Origin: Xylaria sp. FL1777
Taxonomy: Eukaryota; Ascomycota; Sordariomycetes; Xylariales; Xylariaceae
Direction of reading: 5' to 3'
Length of the DNA stretch: 64,000 bases
Assembly (NCBI GenBank): GCA_022578965.1
Contig: MU400618.1
Coordinates: forward strand, 62,001 to 126,000
Below are positions 45,801-58,087 of this stretch, piece after piece; positions within the stretch are counted from its first letter, which is position 1, and each line of letters opens with the position of its first letter. The position numbers and the translations under genes were made by a program. Under the pieces are notes generated by a model, which was not told the origin of the DNA, did not search any database, and saw nothing but the letters and a program-made list of their open reading frames with translations.

Positions 45801-46772
45801 TACCGGGCGGAATTTTCTGCATGGGACCGAATAAATTCACCTTGAAAACATTTAGTCCCAATGTATGTTACATATGCAGCCTGGAGTATCTTACATGACC
45901 GCTTGGTCCGGGGCCAATGGTTTTATTCACGTCGTTATCGTCATCACCCTCACCACCGTTGAGTCTGATCAAATACGGCTCCACATTCCTCATGTAGGCA
46001 TCTTCTTCGATCTCTCCATCACGGCGGGGTATCCGAACTAAAAAAGAAAGATCAAATTTATTTTCATGCATAACAATTTTTATGACTGAACCGCTTTCGA
46101 GCGTGCGCCGTGTGGAAGGGGGATCAGCTGAGTTTGGATCGGGTCTCTTTCGGAGAAGCTTTGTATCGACGACAGTCCCGTTCGTGGAATGGTCCTCGAG
46201 AAGTACACTCCCATGACTATTCACGTAGATACGACAATGTATATTACTTAGCCTCCTGTTGGGGTCAAAGGCGAAGCATATGTCACAGCGAGCCCGGTTT
46301 CGGCCAAAAGTGAAGCCTTGACGAGGATCCTTAAGAGCGGAAGACAATCGTAGCACAAGGGCATGCTCCCCTATGCCGCGGGCGCGACCGAACTCATGCG
46401 CATCATCTTCGTGATGTAAGTCTGACTGGATGGCATCGGCGGTGTACCTCCCAGTGGTATGGCAGGCGTACTGAGGCGAGGAGGCGATCCTCTGGACTTC
46501 ACGACTGGCAGCTTCGGAGATAGGATGTAGCAGGCAGATAATATCGGAAATGTCTTGGTCGGAGAAGCCTGAATTCTGTTGACCGATTCTTCGAGGGTCG
46601 AAAGCATTCTGGGTGGCTATAAAGAACGACGGTCAGCTATACATGGCATTTTCTTGTTGGTTCTCATTTTCGAGTGTCAGGAGAGGAAGGGCAGCCATGG
46701 TAAACTCTGGCAGAGTATGAAGAGTAGAAGCCTACCTTGTTGTGTGGCCTGCGAGTCGGGCTCGGCGTCCAT
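42874..46772 (-). CDS. RAD53: RAD53/CHK2-family DNA-damage checkpoint kinase with two FHA domains
   Basis: Four exons: 46772-46736, 46616-45895, 45840-45550 and 45501-42874, coding for 1225 aa. The first exon (37 nt) plus the start of exon 2 encodes MDAEPDSQATQQATQNAF, an SQ/TQ cluster like the N-terminus of yeast Rad53, where Mec1 phosphorylation creates FHA docking sites. FHA1 follows at about 95-210 (FTFGRNRARCDI, NIHCRIYV, DHSTNGTVVD). The kinase is at about 290-565: VIGKGAFATVHKV, AAKELDK lysine, ITHRDVKPDN, LTDFGLS, FCGTLLYCAPE. A second FHA-like domain lies at about 980-1112 (LSWGRDMSNTVVYE, SGIRINGSPL, GDYISFWGG), and the tail is basic and Arg-rich. The FHA-kinase-FHA order matches Rad53 rather than single-FHA Cds1/CHK2; the filamentous-fungal counterpart may be the MUS-59 type. 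The long linker is Ser-rich and acidic. Confidence 0.93.
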
Positions 46773-48350
46773 TGGAAAAGAGTGCCTTGGGGCTGGTGTT
46801 ACCGACTGCTAGAAAGACACATCCATACAGTCGGCAGACCTCGCCCGAGAGTTATAAAAGGGCCCCAACTTGGGTGCTCGGAAGCTTCCTCATGCACAAG
46901 CCTAGGACAGACCAGAGCTATGAACATTCGACCGGCAAGACTATACTATATGTACATGGAGGACTCGGTGGAGCGCAGATCAAGGGAAGTGGGGGTGGTT
47001 GCTGTGGTTGCTGTGGTTGCACAGCTGAAATGACGAGACAGGTAAGTTATATGTAAGGAGGTAAAGACGCAAGGAAGAAGAAGAGAAGGAGGAAGAAGAA
47101 TGGCCGTGTCCTGAAACAATATAGTGGCGATATATCCCAAATGACAACAGGGTTGTGGGAGGGAGATCAGAAGGAAAAGTCATGTGGGCAGGCATTGGTA
47201 AGGTTGTTAGTATCAGTGAAGCTGCGATTGAACCACAGCACTCCCCAGGTCGTCTACAGTCGTTTTTGCCGTTTTTGAGGCTTCGGTACGGTGCCTCTTC
47301 AGGCAGTGTGCCCACAATGTGCCTAGAAATGCACCACTTAAAAAGGTGGGCCACTCACTACCGCAGGTGTAAAGCTTAACCATACTTCCTATTTACAGTG
47401 TCCTTAAAAACATTATTATGACTAACTACCTATTTTACATACAGTAGTTGTCTAACTTTGCCTAAAACTCTTAGGAATACTAATTGCATTACAGCTGCGT
47501 TGTTTAAATACCACGTGTATACGTAAAGTTTGGTCTTGTTTGTTTATTACTAGTAGGTTGATTTGAGACATCGGATTATTTTAACCTATCTACTTATCTA
47601 TGTAGGTGCATATGTACGTGCTGCATAGGTATACGCAGTCAGTAGGTAAGGGTACCTAAAAATGTCCACACCGAACCCAAGAAACTGTCACCCTAGTAAA
47701 CAAGGCGAAAGTTAAAAACCATCCCTAGGTACTTTTTCGAAGCTTTTGACGTGGTAGTTTAACTTCGGTAATATTGATACCTTTTTTTTCCCTTTTAGCG
47801 CTCCTTATTATTTGGGGGTGAGTATAATTAAAGAATTTGATACAAACTTAATTCATTGTAGACAGACCAGATGGCCATTTTACACCGAAACCTGTTCCCT
47901 ACATGGTTACCTAGATATTGCCCTACAAACACATTATTGCATACCCTCTGGCGATTTTGGTGGGGACACGTTTTGCTCAACAGATAATTGGACATAGATA
48001 TAATAAACGCAACCTATATTATACATTCATTAGTCGTAAACAGTATCTATCCTGTCCCACACACATATATCATGGTACTTGCTCTTCATCCCTTTTGAAG
48101 CCTCCCTATGTATCTATATTATTGGCCGAAGAAGAACCTGATGTCAAAACACATAGGTACACACATGCCCCTGATGCTAATGTCTAATGTTTGAAAAATG
48201 CCAGCAGCCAGCCGTAAATTATTGGTGGCGTCCGCCACTCTCTCCGCAAATTTTTATTTCTTTGTCCACCCCGTATATGCCAATGCTAAAAAATACATCC
48301 AAACGCGCCGTTGCTTCCCAATTTCGCCCGTGCATACTCATTAACGGTGG
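46773..48350. other. intergenic, upstream of RAD53-like gene
   Basis: A 1.58 kb spacer between two minus-strand genes. It contains a GTTGCTGTG triplicate near 46996-47021, a purine-rich AGAAGGAGG tract near 47080-47100, and AT-rich DNA beyond 47400. No gene is seen. Confidence 0.5.
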
Positions 48351-51300
48351 CTAGAATAGCCCCTTCTTTTTCTTTGACTGTTTTGTCTCGCCTATATCTT
48401 TCAGGATGTCGTCAAACGTGCTCCCACCGGCAGACTCCTGTCGAGAGCTGCTTCGAGAGTCTGTACCACGACCTTGAGATCCAGCAAGACCACGAAGGTT
48501 TCCCGAGGATCTGCTCCGATCCATCAGAAGGCTTGTGGGTCGAGAACCACCTAGTGAACCCCAAGCACTTGAAACGCGAGAACCCGGTATCGATTGCTCA
48601 TTAAGGGGTAGAGCTACAGGCTCTAGCCCAATAGCGATGCTGCTGCGATAGGCTGAGTGGCGCCCTGCAGGTGAGGCTCCCCTGCTGCGAAGGGCGAGCC
48701 CAGGCGGACCACTCTGCGGGGATTCGCTTCGAGGCACAAGAGACGGGCTGGCCGTAATTGCCGGGTCCATATCTTCAAACACAGCCTGTGGTGCTTCCAA
48801 GGGCGAGAGAGTATCGTTGGGGGGTAGGGAAGGGGCTGTATAGTCGCCCATCTCCCATCGTTTTCCAGAGAGCCAGCAATGGCTCCGATGGTAGATTCCT
48901 TCAATTCCAAATTCAACGGCATCCTCCGAGAGTTCGACCAACCCACCTCCACCTGCTACCTCGTACCACCTCTTACGCACCGCTGGTGCATCCTCTATCC
49001 ACGGTGGCGAACCTTTAGGCGGCTGGCAGAGGAAATATTCAACGCCCTCGGTATATTTTAGCCCTGGTGCATCGACCACAAGCATTGGTAGAGATTGAAT
49101 GACGACGTAAAGGAACAACCAATAGCCGAGCCGATGATCAGCCATCTCGGAAGCCGTCTTTCCTTTAGCATCTTTGAGTTCGAATTCCTTGAATTGTTCT
49201 AGGAAGGGTATGCGTAGCGTGGCTGTATCGAAATCATAGGCCTTGTTTAAAATGAGGATCGTTTGGTACTCTTGTAAGCCTTTCTTCACTAGCTTCATTT
49301 GTTCTTTGTGTGCCAGATCGTAGAAATTCTCTTGCACGCTGGTCATGTCAGGCAGCTTAGGAAGATCAAATGGAATTGGCGGAAGTACAGGTGGCGACGA
49401 TTGGTCAAATTCGCTCAACATTTTTCGCATGGCCGAACATCGCGGATCCCGATTATCGCTGCTAATGTCGTCTGCACTTTGATCGATCATTCGCGTGGTT
49501 AGAGACTCTCGGTCGACAAGGAGGTCATAGAGCGCGCAGAAGTCGGAATATAGAATCTTGAGTACTTGACGATTTAGCCCACTTTCTGTAAATGGGTTCT
49601 TCTTGCTGCGAGCCTTGGGCGGCCAGCTTCCAAAACTCGACTTATAATAGTTAAGAACAAATTGTCTCATGCGCCCAAACGATTTCCTCCAAGCTTGAAA
49701 TTTGATGTCTTTAAATTCAGCCGATGATGTGGAATTCGCTGTACCAGAAAACAAGGCAGGGAAATCAAAGGCTTCGAGTCGATTATTGATGCCATGCTGT
49801 CGCCCCACGAGATCAAAATGTGCGCGCTCGAGTCGTTGGCGGGTACTGGGAGATACCTGGTCCCACAAGGGAGAGTTGAGATCGCGCATGGCCGCGTACT
49901 TGCCTACAGCATGGGCGAAAGCCTCATTATAGAGCTCCATTGAGCGCATTCGTTCGCCTAAGATGAGGGATTCGAGAGTCTTTTCTCTGCTTTGTCTTAC
50001 GTCGGCGAGCGCCATCTGCTCTATAAAGAAACTGAAGCTCATCTCTACAGCGTCTCCAAAGGTAGACCCGTCCATATTAGTAAACTCGAATTCCTTTAGC
50101 AAACCAGATATATTGATAAAGACAGCAAATAGGGTAGGCTGAGATTTTGTAGCCACTAATGGCTGACCTGTCAAGAAGGCAAACATATTTCGAATAGAGA
50201 TCAACCGCTCCATATCAGTTTCGGACCTGTGCCCCGGAGTCGACATAGAAACTGGAAGGTAGAGTCGCATTTCGGAGCTGACCTGAGAGTCGGAGATAGG
50301 GGGGGAAAGTGGAGGTGATTGAACCCTTCGGGTTGCATCAGATACGGAGAGACTGTCTCGACCAATGAAGCTCCGGGCTCGCTCCCCCGGGCTCGAGGCC
50401 GACTCAGCATCAATCAAATCCGCAAACACCAGGGAAAAGTCGGTGACGAAGGAATGAACCTTGAAGGAAGGTGACCCATTGCTTCCTTTTGGATCCAGAT
50501 AGATTAGCACATCACCACTCTCGTTCCAGAGCTCTGGAACCTTTTCACTATTAGCGAGGAAGGCCGTATTATAGTCAGAATTTTGGCCGAGAATCCAAGC
50601 AGCTGCCATGTCCTGTTGTCGAGTGTCAACCGACCGGGACCTCGACCTCCCTCCCGGGAGCCAACTCCTTCTCGGCCGCCCACGCCGTTCGCTGTCTCGG
50701 GTGGGACTTTGGCTGCCGTTACTTGAGCCCGGACGTGCTACCGCAGTCGCGGCCACCGGCGGCGGCAAGACGCGATTCTCAGGGTCCACTAGCGACCGAG
50801 CGGTGGTGGGGTGGGCAGATGAGCTTCGGACTCTGTCGTCAGGAGGCGGTGAACCTTGCTGGGACATCAGACCGGGCGGGGACTGGGCATGAAATTGGGG
50901 GCTTGCGTTAACAGAGCTGCTTCTGTTTTTCCGCTGCTTCTGTAAGCGCGGCGATGGCTTGGTCTCGGTGAAATGAAAGTCAGAATTTGGGCCAGGGGGG
51001 GGCGTAACAACTTGGCGAGGAGGAGGAGGAGGCGGTGCGTATTGTGGGGGCACGGACTTTTGTAACCGTCCGGTATTGCGAGTCCCAGGACCAGCATTAT
51101 GATCAGTCGGATGCGTACTATTTTCCTGTGGTACGTCCGCCAGACTGGGCAAGAAACCGAGCCCAGACGGTGGTGGCAGCGGTGGCAGGCTGTTCACGCG
51201 GTTTGGACCGGTGTGATCATCGGGAAGCGGCTTCCGATGAGGCACGGGTTGCTCTGAAAATGAATTCGCGATTAGTGACGGGAGCAAAATGGACGAGAAG

Positions 51301-51560
51301 CGTTGCAGTCTTGATTTTGTCCTGGTCCTCGGCATGACAACTGCTACTTTCTGTAGTTGCTTGCCTTTTGGCTCCGGCGAGTGCGGGAGCGACAGGCTGG
51401 GCTGGGGCGGGTGAGGATCGGACCAAATCCCCATGTCACGAGCTGATTGTACGTATGAAGTAGAAACAGATCAGGTGTCGACGACGGCCAGCATGGGAGG
51501 AGTGAGGGAAGAAGGGAAGAAGTGGTCGCCAGGAATGTGAAACTTACTGGAGGTTGACAT
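48351..51560 (-). CDS. large conserved-looking fungal protein of unknown function
   Basis: Two exons: 51560-51548 (13 nt, MSTS) and 51442-48351, giving 1034 aa beginning MSTSTRDMGIWSD. An alternative is initiation at the ATG at 51434 within exon 2. The first ~280 residues are Pro/Ser-rich with a run of six prolines and basic patches (KTKSRLQRF-like: TKSRLQRFSSILLPS). The centre looks globular and helical: AAWILGQNSDYNTAFLANSE, VLIYLDPKGSNGSPSFKVHS, FGDAVEMSFSFFIEQMALAD, AHFDLVGRQHGINNRLEAFD and MKLVKKGLQEYQTILILNKA. Near the C-terminus there is GYWLFLYVVIQSLPMLVVDA followed by YFLCQPPKGSPPWIED and a Ser/Arg-rich tail ending QSKKKKGLF. I recognise no enzyme motif. The length and ordered centre argue for a real, functional protein. 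Confidence 0.75.
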
Positions 51561-54500
51561 TTTGACACAAGCTGCCTTTTAGTCTGAGACAACGACACAG
51601 TCCTCACACTATAGCAGGTATTTGGTAACACAGAGAGAGAATCAAATTGTCAGATGGAGACCCGGTAACATGGGGGGTCCCCGTCCAGAGTCGTCGTTGG
51701 TTCAGCGACGCCCGGGACATACGGTGCCTGAGTTTCCTTCGTTGGCCCTGGTATTTTCTGGCCGCGCGGTCTCCGACGCTGTGGTTTGCGGCTTAGGATA
51801 TATAGTGTAGCACAGTGGACGACGCCAACGCTCCCTTGGTGGGGACGAGAGCTGAGTTTGCTTCGTGTGGGGGGTTCGCTCCCCGTGAATAATAGGTCGT
51901 GTACATGTAAGTCGAGTATATTGTATATATAGTACCCCGTCGTTGTAGCAGTAGTAGTACGTGAATCACCTGGGTTCGTGTATTCGACGTACCTCCTTCA
52001 ATACAAATACTAGTGTTTTGCCTCAGGTGTAGGTGAATAGATGTGGCAGACTGCCCAGATGACGACAGAAGATGAATTGCGGTACACGCGGTAAGCGAGC
52101 GGGCAGTTATTTGTATGTATACTAAGAGGTAGAGGTAGTGAAACAATAAGCTCAGATATTAAGTACCGGCACTCTCGTATAGGTAGGTAGTCTACCTGCT
52201 GAGCAGTCGCGATCAGACACAAAAGCAAGGGTTCTCGGGGGTTTTATAGGTCCTTGGTGTACATGCACAGAAACCTGTATACACATGGGTACATGTGTAG
52301 GTAAGTACCTACATCTTCTACTGTACTCTAGATACATGACGGAAAAAAAGATGGACAAATGAGTACTTACACATAGAAAGGCGCAGTGACGTCGTCCTCC
52401 ACTCCATATGCGTATTCGTACCTAGGAGGACTAGCGTCATGTAGGTACCGCTGTACGCATAAGTACCGCGGTAGGTATGATGGGTATAGAGGTAGTATAA
52501 GGCGTAACATCTTACTGCTTTGCTGAGTTCTCCAACAGCCAATTAGGTACCGACACCCTTCAGGTGCCAAGCGCGGCGGACGCACCACCCTATTATCCCA
52601 GGCTGCCGAATGCTTATTTTAAAAGTTACCTATTCAACTCGATGGTCACAAAGCATACTAATATGACAACCATCCTTCGTCTTGCTGCGCCTTGGAAAGA
52701 TGATTCAACTACAATAGATATTTGACATAAAGTAAATACTATTCATTACCACGTAAATAATCACTAACTGATCACTGCTCACTCAGGTGCGGAGGTTCCG
52801 CCTTGTTAAACCATACCTCCTTGTACATACATGCGGTGTAATAGGAGTTCATAAATATAGCTCGAAGTACCAAAATCCTATGTTAGCACCAAAACGTACT
52901 CCGTTAAATTGAGGCAGTACCTACTCACCAACTACGTAGGCAATTGTCCTAGGTCTAATATCACAATTTAGGCATAGTCCAGCTGACGACAGTTATTTCT
53001 TCCTGATGTCTAAGCCACCCATACGTGATGAATGTGCGAAGCCAAGGTAGGTACCTCTGCAGGTACTTATGTATGTAGTAAGGAGCTGAGAGACACCATA
53101 GGACGCTACCTGGGTACCTACCTGGTAGGAAAAGGGATGCCTACGCAAAAGGAAGAGGCAAGTATCTCACAAAACAACTTGATTGTAGTTATTCCTGTTT
53201 CATTAAAGGTCGGATAACCCGCTCATATAGGTAAACACAAGATTTATGGTTATACCTGTGCCTATTCAAGTCACTATAATTAGTAATATGCTTAAATTTT
53301 ATACCATGCACACATGCAGTATAGGTAGCTTGGCTGGCCTTCACTCCTAGGCTTGATATAATTAGCTACAACAGCAATTTTGAGTTAGGTATATGTAAAA
53401 GCCCTACTTTTCTCTAGACATTATTATTACATTTCTTCATCTTTTACAACATAACAGTGTACGACTTTAAAAAGCTTCGACTAGAACGTTCTGGCTACAC
53501 AACGTCGGAACAGACTGAGTCAGGCAGCAGCGTGTCTAAAAATGGGTTTCTCTCCTAGGTGCTATCAAAAGCGAGTGTGTATTCTCCCTCGGCAAAAGCT
53601 GTCACAAGGGATGCACGCCTAACTAAGTATCTCCTGTGTATGTGTTCTGAGAAGTATTAGGCTACATAGTGGAAGAAGACCATCTCTACCGACATACTGT
53701 ACTACGTAGGGGCAAATTATTCTAGAACGCGTGGCATGTGGTTATAAGAGTTAGGTAGCACTCACATTTAAGTAAGGCCAATCAATACCTATCTAGGTAA
53801 CTAGGAGGGCTCCAGTAAGTAAGTACTGACCACTGAGGAGAGTCGGACGATTTTACGTCCGTTCCCAGGTCAAAAAAAGGAGTACAAAAAGGAGTACCGG
53901 TAAGCAACTGCTCAGCGGCATTGACATGGAGAGCCAAGACGAGAACGTCTTTGTCATATTAATTGCAAAACACTCCAGTGAGCTGACACGTAAGACATCA
54001 GGGTAAGATGTGAGATAGAAGAAGGAAAACGCACGACAGAAGGTGATGCTCTGCCCAGACAATCCAGCCGCAACGTAATCATCGTCCAAGCCGGAGAGAA
54101 GGGACGTGTAAGTGAGGAGACAATGCCAGGACGTGCTGCGTATACGTGTGTGTATTCTCACCTAAGCGACCCACGTCCGGTAAATCCATCCGCCAGTAGG
54201 TATGTGTATACCTTTCTCGTCCACGTCTTCGGGAACATTTGGTCGATTGTCAGCACATTATTCCCCCGCTGCCGAGAGGTGGAGCATCAGCACGATGAAT
54301 CGCGATGCTACGCAACGATGGCGGTAGGGGAATGATAAGTGGGGCTAGATAGACTAGGGCGTCGTTTCAGGGCCTAGCTACCTGGTACTTACTAAGTATA
54401 CTGCGTAAGCCCACAATCAAGAAAAGGAAGCAGGCATTTATATATAGAATCTAACAAAACAAAAAAGAAATTATCTACAGTATCTATACTACATGTAGGA

Positions 54501-54873
54501 GATGGCGTTTAAGACAGCAGAGAAGACGGAAACTAAGATGGCGAAAGCAGTACCGGTACTATAAACAGGATTAGACTGGGTTCAACTGTGAGTTGTGTGC
54601 CTAAGTACCTAGGTATACCTACTATTTGCTTGACTAGGTAATAGTACCGTAGTACTTAGTGACTTACTTAGTGTAACAATGGGGGATCTACGTGTAGCTT
54701 GAGCCGAAAAGCGGCGAAAGTCGCCAAGCCTAATTTGGTTGAAAGAAAAAAAAACTTATCTTTAAACCTACATACACATAGAGAATAGCATATCGAGAAA
54801 ACGCAACTCCAACATACTCTCACCCAAAGGGCGGGGTTCTCTTCTCCCAAATGATCGGGCCGTAACATTATCG
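51561..54873. other. long gene-poor spacer rich in TAGGTACC words
   Basis: A 3.3 kb AT-rich region between divergent starts of the unknown protein and DUS2. It is densely sprinkled with TAGGTA, GGTACCT and TACCTAC words (for example 52297-52315, 53045-53130, 54370-54395, 54600-54660). The short open frames on both strands show no family similarity. No transposon protein or tRNA is seen. Confidence 0.5.
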
Positions 54874-56268
54874 ATGCCTTCGTTTGCGAGAGCAATAAGA
54901 GCCATCACGACATTATCCGAGCCGAAGATGACGACGATGACGACGATGACGAAGGTGCCCACTCCCCGCAGGGGGGTCGACTACCGCGGTAAGGTCGTGC
55001 TGGCGCCCATGGTGCGCTCCGGCGAGCTGCCCTCGCGGCTGCTGGCCCTCCACTACGGCGCCGATCTAGTCTGGGGTATTACTATTTCCTACCTACCTAT
55101 CTATCTCTACGCTCTAGCTAGCTAACACTGTTGTTGTTTGTTTGCTGTAGGCCCTGAGACAGTGGATCGCGCCATGATCGGAACCACGCGACGGTACAAC
55201 CCCAGGACCAAGACGATCGAGTGGACGCGGAAGCCCTCGCAAGGCGGAGGCGGCAAGGTGCCTCCGGGCGCCGAGGTCAAGGACAGCATCATCTACCGCA
55301 TGCACCCAGAAAAGGAGGGCGGCAGGCTGATCTTCCAGGTCGGAACGTCGAACCCGGACCTCGCGGTGCAGGCGGCGCGGCTCGTGGCCGCCGACGTCGC
55401 GGGCATCGACGTCAACGCGGGGTGCCCGAAGCCCTTCAGCACGCACGACGGCATGGGCGCGGAGCTGCTGCGGACGCCGGACAAGCTGTGCGCGATCCTC
55501 GAGGCCCTCGTGGCGGCCATCATCCCCGAGTTCGAGATCGGCGTCAGCGTTAAGATCCGGATCCTCGAGACGGCCGAGCTCACCGAGGCCCTCGTCCGCC
55601 GGCTCGTGGCCACCGGCATCACGGGCCTGACTGTACACTGCCGCACGACGCCCATGCGGCCGCGCGAGCGCGCCATACGCGGCCAGCTGCGCATGATCGC
55701 CGACGTGTGCCGCGAGGCGGGCGTCGCGTGCGTGATGAACGGCGACGTGGAGGACAGGGACGGCGCGCAGAAACTGATGGGCGAGTTCGGCGCCGACGGC
55801 GCCATGATCGCCACGCAGGCCGAGAAGAACTCGAGCTGCTTCCGCACCGAGTCGGACGGCGGGCTGCTCCCGTGGAACGACGTCGTGAAGGAATACATCC
55901 GCTATGCGCTGGAGGTAGAGAACAAGTTCGGGAACACCAAGTTCATGCTCTCGCAGATGGTCCCGGGCAAGGCCCCCGTATACCGCGAGATCAGCCAATG
56001 CAGGAGCTATACTAAGATCTGCGAGATGTTCGGGTACGAGGACCTGGTGGAGTGCGCGCGCGAAGTAGATCTCAGCCTCGACATCGACCCGGACAACACA
56101 GGCAAGAAGAAGAAGAATAAGAACGCTAACACTACTGCGCTGGCGGCTGGCGGACAGACTGCCAAGTCGCGCGCCGTGTGCGCCTCGGCCAAGAAGAATC
56201 TGTCAAAACGAGGCGTCCAGATCCCCTCCGAGGCACCGACAAGTGAAGTGGCAGCAATACCTGCCTAG
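54874..56268 (+). CDS. SMM1: tRNA-dihydrouridine(20) synthase DUS2
   Basis: Two exons, 54874-55075 and 55151-56268, giving 439 aa. It reduces U20 in the D-loop of cytoplasmic tRNAs using FMN and NADPH. The TIM-barrel signatures are clear: GKVVLAPMVRSGELPSRLLA, GADLVW joined to GPETVDRAMIG, FQVGTSNPDLAVQAARLVA, the catalytic-cysteine block INAGCPKPFSTHDGMGAELL-like segment (GCPKPFS), VSVKIRI, LTVHCRTTPMRPRE, CVMNGDVED and DGAMIATQAEKNSS. The usual Met before GCPK is Ala here (NAGCPK). The C-terminus is a Lys-rich tail (GKKKKNKN) without a dsRNA-binding domain. The start is ambiguous: a repetitive MTTMTTMTK stretch offers later ATGs from about 54928. The second exon is much more GC-rich than its flanks. 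Confidence 0.93.
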
Positions 56269-56637
56269 ACTCTAAAACACCCGTACTACGTGATACATTG
56301 GAAGGGGGGAAATAAAGGAGGTTTTTTAGCATTTGAAGGCGTTCAGCGACACAGATATCCACGAAGGCGGTTTAGAGGTCCGGGGTAAAGGCAACATATT
56401 GGGCATGCGTATATATATACGGGATTTAGATGTACTAATAGTCTAACCCATGTGGTCCTGGAAGAGCTGTGGGTTTGGGAGGGGGGGGCGTTGCTTGTAT
56501 ATATAACAATCAGATGCAATGACCAAGAAAACAAAAAAAAGCAAAAAAATTTGCACGCTTCATGCGAGAGTTACACGAATGCTTGTTTCATCTGTCTTAA
56601 TCCCGCAAAAAAGCCTATCTATCTGAATGCTTTCCTT
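56269..56637. other. convergent intergenic region, DUS2 / PPE1
   Basis: A 369 bp spacer holding the two 3' ends. It has a G-run and A-runs near 56475-56550. No gene is seen. Confidence 0.5.
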
Positions 56638-58087
56638 TCACACCTTCTTCCCCTGCTTAAGAAGATCGGACACCTTGGGCGGAAGGACCAGGGCGGTCCT
56701 GTCATTTCTCCGGTGGAAGTCGACGAGCGAGATGGCGATCTTTTCCGGGAGATCCTCGTGTATGAAGTGGCCTGCCTCGGGGAAGACCTGGAGATTATAT
56801 TTCCCTAGAGAGAAGAAAAAAACGAGGGTAGAATTAGTTAAGTGCACGTTAAGGATGCATGCATGGGCCTGTTAGAGAAGTACAAGCTGAGAGAGAGAGA
56901 GAGAGAGAGATGTGGTGGCGATATAGAAGAAAGACAAGACATTACCTTGCATCTGGCCGATGGTCAACTCCGTGTCTAACCTGTCGGTGCCGGCAAGGAG
57001 CAACAGCTTCCCGCCCTTGGCGGCGAGGAATTTCCCGCTGAGCCCCGCGAACCAGTTCTCCCAGTAGGGCTGGGTGGCGGCGAGGTCGGTCCTCCACTTC
57101 CAGGGACGACTCGACGACTCGTCGCCGCCGCCGGGTCCGGGTCGTGATTCCATGCCGCTGTCGTCGTCGTCGAGGACCAGCAGCGAGGGAACGCTCGTGC
57201 GCGCGGAGATGGAGTTGCGCACGGTCCGCGACCGCGTGTGCCACTCGATGCCCGACTCGAGGCTCTGGAAGCGCGTCGGCCGCGTCGAGAGGTACGTGTG
57301 CATGTGCTGCAGGGCGTCGATGGCGGAGCCCTCGACGACGTCGAGCACGGCGTAACCCAGGAGCGCGCTGCCTAGGCGCCCCGAGCACGCGAGCTCCGTG
57401 ACCACGGCGCCGCCCATGGAGTGGCCGACGAGGATGACGGGCGGCAGCTCGGCCCACTCCATGGCGCGCCGCGTGAGGCGGAGCGCGGCGAAGAGGTCGT
57501 CGGCGAGCGTCTCGAGGCTGAGGTCGAGCGTCTGGCCCTCGGGCACGGTGGTCGAGCCGTGGCCGCGGGCGTCGAGGGAGAAGACGCCCGCCGAGGGGAG
57601 CCGCTTGCGGATCTGGTCCCCCACGACGGCGAACGTGAGGCCCGAGGATCCGCCGCCGTGGTGCATCACGAAGAGGGGCCCCTTGCCGACGGGAGAGGTG
57701 AGGTAGACGTGGGTGGTGGGACTTTGAGGCGACGTCTCGTCATGTAAGAACAACTCCCTCTCGAAATAAGTAGTCCATGGGATGGGCTGGAATGTCCGTC
57801 CCCGCGGCACGCTGCAAGCGAAGGATCAGCATCGTGTACGAGTGAGTGAGCAGGAACGGCAATATTATAGTTTACCCCTGAGGCCTGGCGAAGAGGTTCT
57901 GGCTGGGCGAAGGGATGATGGTCCCGGTAGAAGAGGCCGACGAAGCGGAGGAAGAATCATCGTCGAAGTGCTCCGGCAGTTCGGGCAGGGAGCCGATTTC
58001 CTCCTCCTCTTCCTCGAGCTCGTCGAATGTCTCGATAGGCATGGCACCAAGGCGGTTCTTGGCCCAGGCCTTCTGAAGGTCACTCAT
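56638..58087 (-). CDS. PPE1: protein phosphatase methylesterase 1 (PP2A demethylase)
   Basis: Three exons: 58087-57876, 57811-56946 and 56804-56638, coding for 414 aa. It removes the C-terminal methyl ester from the PP2A catalytic subunit and so controls phosphatase assembly. The alpha/beta-hydrolase fold shows an N-terminal acidic stretch (DELEEEEEEIGSLPELPEHF), VPRGRTFQPIPW across intron 1, the HHGGGSSG oxyanion region, SLDARGHGSTT, the nucleophile elbow GHSMGGAVV (Ser at about residue 201), LLLLAGTDRLD with the acid, and EAGHFIHED with the catalytic His across the last intron. These match the PPME1 family rather than generic esterases. Intron 2 (141 nt) contains a (GA)n tract. Confidence 0.94.
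56889..56910. repeat. (GA)n microsatellite in PPE1 intron 2
   Basis: About eleven GA units (CT on the coding strand) lie inside the last PPE1 intron, forming a long pyrimidine tract in the transcript upstream of the TCTCTAG acceptor. Confidence 0.9.

Noticed and set aside
55114..55998. 294-codon open frame antisense to DUS2
   Set aside because: It lies exactly opposite a well-supported GC-rich DUS2 exon. Its sequence is Arg/Ala/Leu/Val/His-rich low complexity, as expected from reading GC3-biased codons backwards.
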